The position numbers and the translations under genes were made by a program. A stretch of DNA of 64,000 nucleotides from DATBLE01 sp963837265 (lineage in GTDB: Bacteria; Actinomycetota; Thermoleophilia; Gaiellales; Gaiellaceae): NCBI GenBank assembly GCA_963837265.1, contig CAWIMQ010000004.1, forward strand, positions 124,001-188,000, in the 5' to 3' direction. This document shows, one piece after another, positions 58,491-64,000 of the stretch. The notes under the pieces were generated by a model. The model searched no databases. It saw only the letters and a list, made by a program, of their open reading frames with translations, and had not been told where the DNA came from. The stretch's first letter is position 1. Each line of letters begins with the position of its first letter.

Positions 58491-61400
58491 TCAGCCGGAC
58501 GGCAGGAGCGCGCCGTCGAGCTCGAACGTCTCCGCGTAGATCAGCCGCCCCGCCTGCTGGGCGCTGCGGGCGGCGCCCGAATCGCCGCGGACGACGTACT
58601 CGTGCTCCTCGACGAGCAGCCGGAACTGCCCCGCCCTCGGCGTCTCTGCGAACGTCACCGTCCCGGACCAGATCGCGAGGTCGGGGTCTCCGGCGACCGG
58701 GGCGTCGATCGCCGCCGCCGCGGTCGCGGTCCCCGCGAGCGCGTCGCGCCAGCCCAGTTCGGTCGGCACCGCCTCGTCGCGCTCCTGAACCCGCACGCGA
58801 ACCCTGGTCGGCGGCATGCCCGGCGCCGGTCCCGGGCCCCGCGGGGCGACGCCGGACACCGTGACCCTGAGACGCCGCGGGTGGAACGGGTCGCACGTCA
58901 CCATCGCCGAGCGGTCGGGGGTGAGCTGGGCGAAGTCCGCGAGGACGACCCTCGAGATCTTGGCGTCGAGCAGGGCGTGCGGCTGGTAGCGGACGAGGGC
59001 GAGCCGGAGGAACGGCATGTACGTCTCGGTGAAGGTGTCGACGGTGAGGTCGGCGAACCAGAGCCCGCGCTCCCCGTCGAACTGCGGCTCGAAGCCGACG
59101 ACGTCGACCCGGCCGGGATCGCCGCCCGTGCTCCTCGCCGTCGCCTCCTCGAGCGTGACCGCGTAGTCGTGGGCGGCGGCGTCCGTGAAGTTGCCCACCG
59201 ACGGAGCACCGGCCAGGCCGGCCGTCTGCCAGATCGGATCCATGCCCCACTGCGTGATGAACGGCTTGAACGTGTCACGGCCGTCCTCGTCGAGCGAGCC
59301 GTTCTCGTAGCTCCACAGCGCCACGCCGAGCAGCTCGCCTTCGCCCGAGCTGAACCAGGGCCGGTCGAGGTAGACGCGCAGCCCTCCGCCGAAGCGGACG
59401 CTCCGCATGAGGTTCGTCTCGGTCTGACGCTGCCAGCCGAACGTCGGGACGACGTAGAGGACGCTCGGCGCGAGCGGCCGCGCCGAGGCGGGCACGTCGA
59501 CGACGACCGGATCGCTCCGGCGCGTGAAGTCGAGCCCCTCGTCCTGCGGGAAGTACTCGCGGAAGCGCGAGGCGGAGACCGCCGTGTAGGCGACGCGGTG
59601 GTGCTTCGTGTCGTTCAGCAGATGGCGCGGCGCGGCAGTGACGAACTCGAACGGAGCCCGGCCCGGCCGCCCCATCGAGTCGCCGGACCGCACGAAGCCG
59701 ATCTGGTCGTGCTCGGGGTCGTAGTAGCCGACGAGGCGCCGATCGGCTCCGCTTGCGGTCAGATACCACTCGCGGAGATCCGCCAGCGGCAGCTCGTCGG
59801 CGTGTGCCTCGTGGTGGGCCGACGTCCACGCAGGCTGGGAGAGGTCGTCGACCGGGTCGTCCCAGCTCGCGAGGAGATCGACCCTGGCGGTGCTCGCGCC
59901 GTGGAGCCTGAGCGCTCCCATCAGGTAGGCGTCCGTCGCGCCGGGCCGGCGCCACGCCGTGATCGGAGCCAGCTCGGTCGGATCGCGCCGGCCCGCGATC
60001 GGCTCCGTCTGCAGCGGCTCGTCGTCCGTCGAGCGCTCTGCATCGTGCTCGACGTCGAGCGCCGTGAACTCGGGACGCCCGACCGGCTGCTGCACGGCGT
60101 GGACGAGCGTCAGCAGGCGCGGCGGCGTGAGCAGCCAGTGACCGCCCTCGACCGCGCGCTGGAGGACGTGGGCGATCCGGTCCGCGTCGCTGCCCGGAAT
60201 CAGGTGCTGCCGTTCCGGTTCTTCGACCGTGATCCGCTCGACGTGCTCGCGCAGCCACTGCCACTGCCCCATCAGCTTCAGGCCGTCGGGGCGCACGTAG
60301 CTCGTGAGCGGGACGACCGCGTGCGTCCCCTTGGGCAGGCGGACCGTGAGCACGCGGCCGGCCGGGTCCCACTCCGGCCGCGGGTCGTCGTCGCCCGGAG
60401 CCGGCTCGGCCAGCACGAGCCGGAATCCGCGCTCCTGCTGCCAGTCGCCGTCCTCGCCGAAGGAGATCAGGGTCGCGGAGCCGGGACGCGGGTTGGGATC
60501 GGCGAGCGCCGCGTAGTCCACCTTGCCGGCCGCGCCGCCGGACGCCGCGCGGCCGATCGCGCCGGAAGGGCCACCGGGCAGGTCGCGGATCGCCGCCCCG
60601 GCCGAGAGCGCGTCCGGCAGGTAGGGAAGGGGGTCGACGGCGTCACCCGGCTCGAGCGGGTAGCTGCTGGTCTGGCCGGCGACCGCGATCGCCTCCTGGT
60701 GGAGTTCTCCCCCGTCCCGGTCGGCGATCAGCTGCCAGGTCGCCGCGTCGCTTCGCAGCTCCCCCGCCGGCGAGTCGAACATGCCGAGGCGCTCGCCCAT
60801 TTCGACGCTCGTCCGCGGCGGCAGGATGTGCCGGTCCGCGCCGTCGAGGCTCGCCGGGGCGGTGTCCAGCGTCGGGTCGGCGTTCGCGGTGCGAATGACG
60901 ATCCGGTCGACAGCCGACCCGGGGCCCGCGACCGCGCTCGCCTCCCGGATCACCACGACGGGAGCGGCGACGGGCTCGTAGCGCAGGTAGGCGAAGCCCT
61001 CCGGGTCCCGAGGCAGGGCGAACGCGGCGGAGAGCTGGTCGGCGACCGGCGCGTCGAGCTCGAGCCCGCCGCCGGCGAGGTCGACCGCGCGCGCCCGGAA
61101 CCGGTAGCGGCGGCCGAAACGGAGACGGGGCAGCGTCCCCTGGACGATGCCGAAGCTCGGGATCAGCTTGAAGGGGGTCACCGGCTGGTTCATCCGGTAG
61201 TCCGGATCGTCTCCGTCCGGCGGGACGGCCCTGTCGGGGTCGGCGTACCGGCTCAGGTGCTTGCCCGGCATCTCGACGGCCAGGCTCCAACCGGCCCAGC
61301 GCGCGATCGCCTCGTGGAGGTACAGGTCGTCGCTCGCCGGCTCCGCCCCCGCGGCCGGCTGCATTGCCGCGAGCTGCACGAAGCCTTCCTCCACCGTCGC

Positions 61401-62828
61401 CGGGAGCGAGGCACCCGCCTCGACCGCGTACTCGGCCCGGCGGAAGTGCAGCGAGTGCCAGTCGCCCGTCGCCGAGTCCCAGACGTCCAGCCGGTAGCCC
61501 TTGACGAGGTCCTCGGCGAAGAACGGCCGCCGCTGGGCTCCCCCACTCGCGACCGCGTCGTTGAACGCCTTCGACTGCTGGACGGTGTCGAGCAACTGCT
61601 GCGCGCGCTCGTCCGCGAACAGCGAGAAGCCGCCCGACCGGAGGGCGGGCAGCGTCGCTTCCGGGTCGAAGACCTCCGGATGCTGCGCCGGCTCGGGCTC
61701 GGCGTCGGGCTCGAGGTTCCGGCCCGGATCGGGATCGTGCCAGGTCTCCGCGAGGATGATCGCCTTGTGCATGGCGCCGTCGACGTCGACCTGCGAGAGG
61801 CCGAAGCGAAGCGGATCGAGGTCGAGGAGGCCGAGGATCGGCGGCGCCGACGCGTAGGGGTCGGCGACCGCCCGGGGCGCGGTCACGAACACCCGCCGGC
61901 CGTCCTCCAGCTCGAGGTGGACGCACGCGGTCTCGAGCTCCGGCACGACGGGCACGGGCGACCACTCCCAGCCTGCGCCCACGCCGGCGACGGAGAGGGT
62001 GGCGACCTGGCCGCCCTGGCCGAGCGGGACGAAGCCGGCCGGCAGCTCCAGGTCGAAGACGATTCCGAGCGCGCGCTGCAGAGCGGGGTAGGCGTTGAGC
62101 GAGCTGAGCGCCTGGTGGAAGTCGAGCTGGGTGTCCCAGTCCGGGGCCAGCTCGTCGAGCGCCGGCGTCGGCATGTGGTGGAAGACCGCGAACGGAATCG
62201 CGACGGCGCGATTCGTCGCCGGGTCGGCCGATCCGGGCAGGAGCCCCTCGCGGTCGAGCTGCCCGGCCCCGGCAACCGGGCTGCTCGTCCCGGCAAGGCG
62301 CCCGAACTGCTGGGCGCGCCTGACCTGCTCCCGCCAGCGCTCGCCGGAGTCGGCGTTCCAGTGGACGTCCAGGCCGTCGGTCAGCTCGCGAAGGACGCGC
62401 CGGTTGCCCCGCTCCTGCTCCGCTCCGCCGCTGTCCGGGAGCGCGAGGCGGACTCCCGCTTCCTGGTAGATCGACTTCAGCGCGCTCAGCGTCCGCCGCA
62501 CCGGATACGAGATCACGGGACGGCCCGAGTAGTCGTCGAAGGCGTGCGAGCGAACGAGGGTGGCCTCGGTGAACAACCCCTCCCAGACCGCCGGCGCGAG
62601 CGGCTGCGGATCGACGGCGGCGTCGAGCGTCGACCCGGCGCAGCGCAGGGTGAGCGTGAGCCCGTCCTCGGCGACGCGGCGAGTCCACCGCAGCCAGTCG
62701 GGGAACGCGCCGAGCCGGTCGGCGCCCGCGAGGCGGGGCGAGAGGAAGACGGAGACGGGCAGCGTGTCCGTGTCGACTGCGATCCCGCGGGGAATCACCG
62801 TCATCAGGATCGTCTGCTCTACCGCCAT
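58491..62828 (-). CDS. Very large protein of unknown function (about 1,445 residues)
   Basis: I do not recognise a family. The start is ATG 62828 with AAAGGAG 11 bases upstream (MAVEQTILMTVIPRG). There is no signal peptide and no clear membrane segment. The sequence is acidic, rich in Trp, Asp and Pro, with many short beta-like blocks (RYRFRARAVDLAGGG, FKPFITQWGMDPIW, VRVRVQERDEAV), suggesting a large multi-domain beta-structured protein. It runs with the gene at 62845-64000 in the same direction, 16 bases apart, so they probably act together. The antisense frame is also open over almost the whole length but is a compositional shadow. Confidence 0.7.
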   Translation of the reverse strand: MAVEQTILMTVIPRGIAVDTDTLPVSVFLSPRLAGADRLGAFPDWLRWTRRVAEDGLTLTLRCAGSTLDAAVDPQPLAPAVWEGLFTEATLVRSHAFDDYSGRPVISYPVRRTLSALKSIYQEAGVRLALPDSGGAEQERGNRRVLRELTDGLDVHWNADSGERWREQVRRAQQFGRLAGTSSPVAGAGQLDREGLLPGSADPATNRAVAIPFAVFHHMPTPALDELAPDWDTQLDFHQALSSLNAYPALQRALGIVFDLELPAGFVPLGQGGQVATLSVAGVGAGWEWSPVPVVPELETACVHLELEDGRRVFVTAPRAVADPYASAPPILGLLDLDPLRFGLSQVDVDGAMHKAIILAETWHDPDPGRNLEPDAEPEPAQHPEVFDPEATLPALRSGGFSLFADERAQQLLDTVQQSKAFNDAVASGGAQRRPFFAEDLVKGYRLDVWDSATGDWHSLHFRRAEYAVEAGASLPATVEEGFVQLAAMQPAAGAEPASDDLYLHEAIARWAGWSLAVEMPGKHLSRYADPDRAVPPDGDDPDYRMNQPVTPFKLIPSFGIVQGTLPRLRFGRRYRFRARAVDLAGGGLELDAPVADQLSAAFALPRDPEGFAYLRYEPVAAPVVVIREASAVAGPGSAVDRIVIRTANADPTLDTAPASLDGADRHILPPRTSVEMGERLGMFDSPAGELRSDAATWQLIADRDGGELHQEAIAVAGQTSSYPLEPGDAVDPLPYLPDALSAGAAIRDLPGGPSGAIGRAASGGAAGKVDYAALADPNPRPGSATLISFGEDGDWQQERGFRLVLAEPAPGDDDPRPEWDPAGRVLTVRLPKGTHAVVPLTSYVRPDGLKLMGQWQWLREHVERITVEEPERQHLIPGSDADRIAHVLQRAVEGGHWLLTPPRLLTLVHAVQQPVGRPEFTALDVEHDAERSTDDEPLQTEPIAGRRDPTELAPITAWRRPGATDAYLMGALRLHGASTARVDLLASWDDPVDDLSQPAWTSAHHEAHADELPLADLREWYLTASGADRRLVGYYDPEHDQIGFVRSGDSMGRPGRAPFEFVTAAPRHLLNDTKHHRVAYTAVSASRFREYFPQDEGLDFTRRSDPVVVDVPASARPLAPSVLYVVPTFGWQRQTETNLMRSVRFGGGLRVYLDRPWFSSGEGELLGVALWSYENGSLDEDGRDTFKPFITQWGMDPIWQTAGLAGAPSVGNFTDAAAHDYAVTLEEATARSTGGDPGRVDVVGFEPQFDGERGLWFADLTVDTFTETYMPFLRLALVRYQPHALLDAKISRVVLADFAQLTPDRSAMVTCDPFHPRRLRVTVSGVAPRGPGPAPGMPPTRVRVRVQERDEAVPTELGWRDALAGTATAAAAIDAPVAGDPDLAIWSGTVTFAETPRAGQFRLLVEEHEYVVRGDSGAARSAQQAGRLIYAETFELDGALLPSG

Positions 62829-62844
62829 CGGGACGTCGCTCCTT

Positions 62845-64000
62845 TCACGCGAACGCCTTCGCGTACTCGGTCCACACCTGCGGAGCCGTGAACAGGTCGG
62901 CGAACTTCGGGTCACCGCTCTGGCCTCCGAAGCCGCGCTCGACCGTCAGGTCGACGGACGTGCTGAAGAAGGCGATCTCCACCTCCACCGTCAGCGTGGC
63001 GCGTCCGTACGCCTTGTCCTTGCCGCTGTCGTAGGTGAAGCTGAGGTTGAACTCGACCGAGACGGTGATCAACGCCAGCACGCTCAGCGAGCCGCCGACG
63101 CGCAGGTAGCCGGAGAGCGTCGCTGCCAGGTCGTTGCCGGGCTCCTGCCGCTGGAGCGAGAAGTAGATGCCCGCCATCATGTGGACGCTGCCGCTCGCGA
63201 CGCCCAGGTCGAGCGACGCCGTCGCCCCGAACTCGAGCGCGGCCTCGAGCTCCTTGATCCCGGCGGTGTCCAGCTGCAGGTGGAAGAAGCCGCCGCCGCC
63301 GAAGATCGCGACCGCGAGGCAGAACGGGTGCTCGCGCTGCGAGACGTTGAAGTCGAAGACCGGCTTGCCGTCGGTGAACGGAAGCGTCAGCGCGGCTCCC
63401 AGGCTGACCTCCTGGAGGGAGAACACGCCCACGGCGAGCGGCGGCAGGGCGATCGCGAAGCCGGCCCGGATCCCGGTCGGGGCGATGTCGAGGCTCGGCC
63501 CGTCGCCGAACAGGCCGGGCGGGATCGCCTTGCGCAGCTCCTCGACGAACTTCAGGTCGCCGCCGAACTCGACGGGCTTCGCCGGATCGAGCCGGACGGT
63601 GACGTCCGGCTTCTGCTCGCTCCGGGCCGTGAAGCTGAACTCGACGAAGTTGACGAACACCGACTTCAGCACGCTGACCTGGAAGTCGTTCAGGGTGCCC
63701 GTGAACTCGAACGTCGGCGGCTCGGGCGCGCCGGCGAGCTTGACCGTCTTCTTGATCACGCCGCGGACCTCGAGCTGGGTGTGAGCACCCCCGCGGTCCT
63801 TCTCGAACGCGACGACGACGAGATCGCGGTTCCTGACCTCGGGCGCCCAGTCGAGCGTCGTCACGACCAGCTTCCCGTCCGGGATGTCGCTCGTGCTCGT
63901 GCGCAGCTTCGGCGCGTTCGTGCCGAGCGTGGAGGCGGGCAGCAGGTCGCCGAGGTCGAAGCTCCCGAACAGCTTGGCGAGCCCGGCCGGGAAGAAGCTG
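62845..64000 (-). CDS. Large beta-rich protein of unknown function (partial, N-terminus outside the window)
   Basis: The frame is open to the window edge; the GTG at 63864 is inside a continuous coding segment (PDGKLVVTTLDWAPEV), so the real start lies beyond 64000. About 385 residues are visible. They alternate hydrophobic and polar residues in long beta-type runs (AFFSTSVDLTVERGFGG, FNLSFTYDSGKDKAYGRATLTVEVEI, GSLSVLALITVSVEFN), like a large beta-sheet or barrel. No known motif is seen. The stop is 16 bases before the giant gene. Confidence 0.65.
   Translation of the reverse strand, partial: SFFPAGLAKLFGSFDLGDLLPASTLGTNAPKLRTSTSDIPDGKLVVTTLDWAPEVRNRDLVVVAFEKDRGGAHTQLEVRGVIKKTVKLAGAPEPPTFEFTGTLNDFQVSVLKSVFVNFVEFSFTARSEQKPDVTVRLDPAKPVEFGGDLKFVEELRKAIPPGLFGDGPSLDIAPTGIRAGFAIALPPLAVGVFSLQEVSLGAALTLPFTDGKPVFDFNVSQREHPFCLAVAIFGGGGFFHLQLDTAGIKELEAALEFGATASLDLGVASGSVHMMAGIYFSLQRQEPGNDLAATLSGYLRVGGSLSVLALITVSVEFNLSFTYDSGKDKAYGRATLTVEVEIAFFSTSVDLTVERGFGGQSGDPKFADLFTAPQVWTEYAKAFA

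Noticed and set aside
58602..62891. Open plus-strand frame of about 1,429 codons antisense to the giant protein
   Set aside because: It is Arg/Gly/Val/Asp-rich low-complexity sequence with no family pattern, as expected for the shadow of a GC-rich gene. The minus-strand frame has a proper start, ribosome site and varied composition.

Overview
This is a very G+C-rich window with almost every third codon position G or C, tightly packed genes and many GTGA or ATGA stop/start overlaps. The collagen-like secreted protein at 57827-58420, actinobacterial-type -10 hexamers (TANNNT) and gene content all point to an actinobacterium. My best guess is class Thermoleophilia; this is an inference from gene style, not a search.

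Region by region. (1) 1-4063: the edge of a membrane protein, a response regulator, a secreted barrel-fold protein, a DUF1684 protein with an internal deletion, a ROK-type sugar kinase and a secreted DUF1906/fibronectin protein. (2) 4103-7939: a Zur-type repressor divergent from a zinc ABC importer. Its first permease reads in frame into the zinc-binding lipoprotein. (3) 7875-27702: an amidohydrolase, a MetE-like methyltransferase, benzoylformate decarboxylase, a Liv-type ABC importer, two GMC oxidoreductases, an alcohol dehydrogenase, acetoacetyl-CoA synthetase, benzaldehyde dehydrogenase, a TIM-barrel isomerase and E1 alpha/beta of a 2-oxoacid dehydrogenase. (4) 27725-36075: a compact operon with the GalB hydratase, the GalC/LigK aldolase, an extradiol dioxygenase and a MetF-MetV fusion, then an MFS exporter and a LigM/DesA-type tetrahydrofolate-dependent O-demethylase. 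(5) 36114-43438: two minus-strand genes, then an operon of a two-part ATP/phosphohistidine phosphotransferase (second part frameshifted), a biotin carrier, a carboxyltransferase and a HAD phosphatase. (6) 43440-55581: a PcaR-type IclR regulator, an SsuABC/NMT1-type importer, and vdh-pcaI-pcaJ-pcaH-pcaG-pcaB-pcaD(deleted)-pcaC-pobA. (7) 55667-64000: small and secreted proteins, a cysteine-less DksA-like protein, and two very large proteins of unknown function.

Taken together, about 8-55.6 kb is a lignin-aromatics supercluster. Methoxy groups would be removed to tetrahydrofolate by the LigM-like enzyme and the methyl-THF handled by the MetF-MetV fusion. Aldehydes are oxidised by two aldehyde dehydrogenases. 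4-Hydroxybenzoate goes through PobA to protocatechuate and the 3,4-cleavage beta-ketoadipate branch. A second, meta-type branch is suggested by the extradiol dioxygenase with GalB and GalC. A shared 15-bp motif sits at the promoters of the pca operon, the Liv importer and the PcaR gene itself, suggesting one regulon.

The most unusual item is the set at 37847-43438. Its architecture resembles phenylphosphate synthase rather than PEP synthase, and it is coupled to biotin-carboxyl-transfer proteins and a phosphatase. Several genes are damaged: pcaD and the DUF1684 gene carry in-frame deletions, the phosphotransferase ATP-grasp gene has a frameshift, and the response regulator lacks a canonical start codon.
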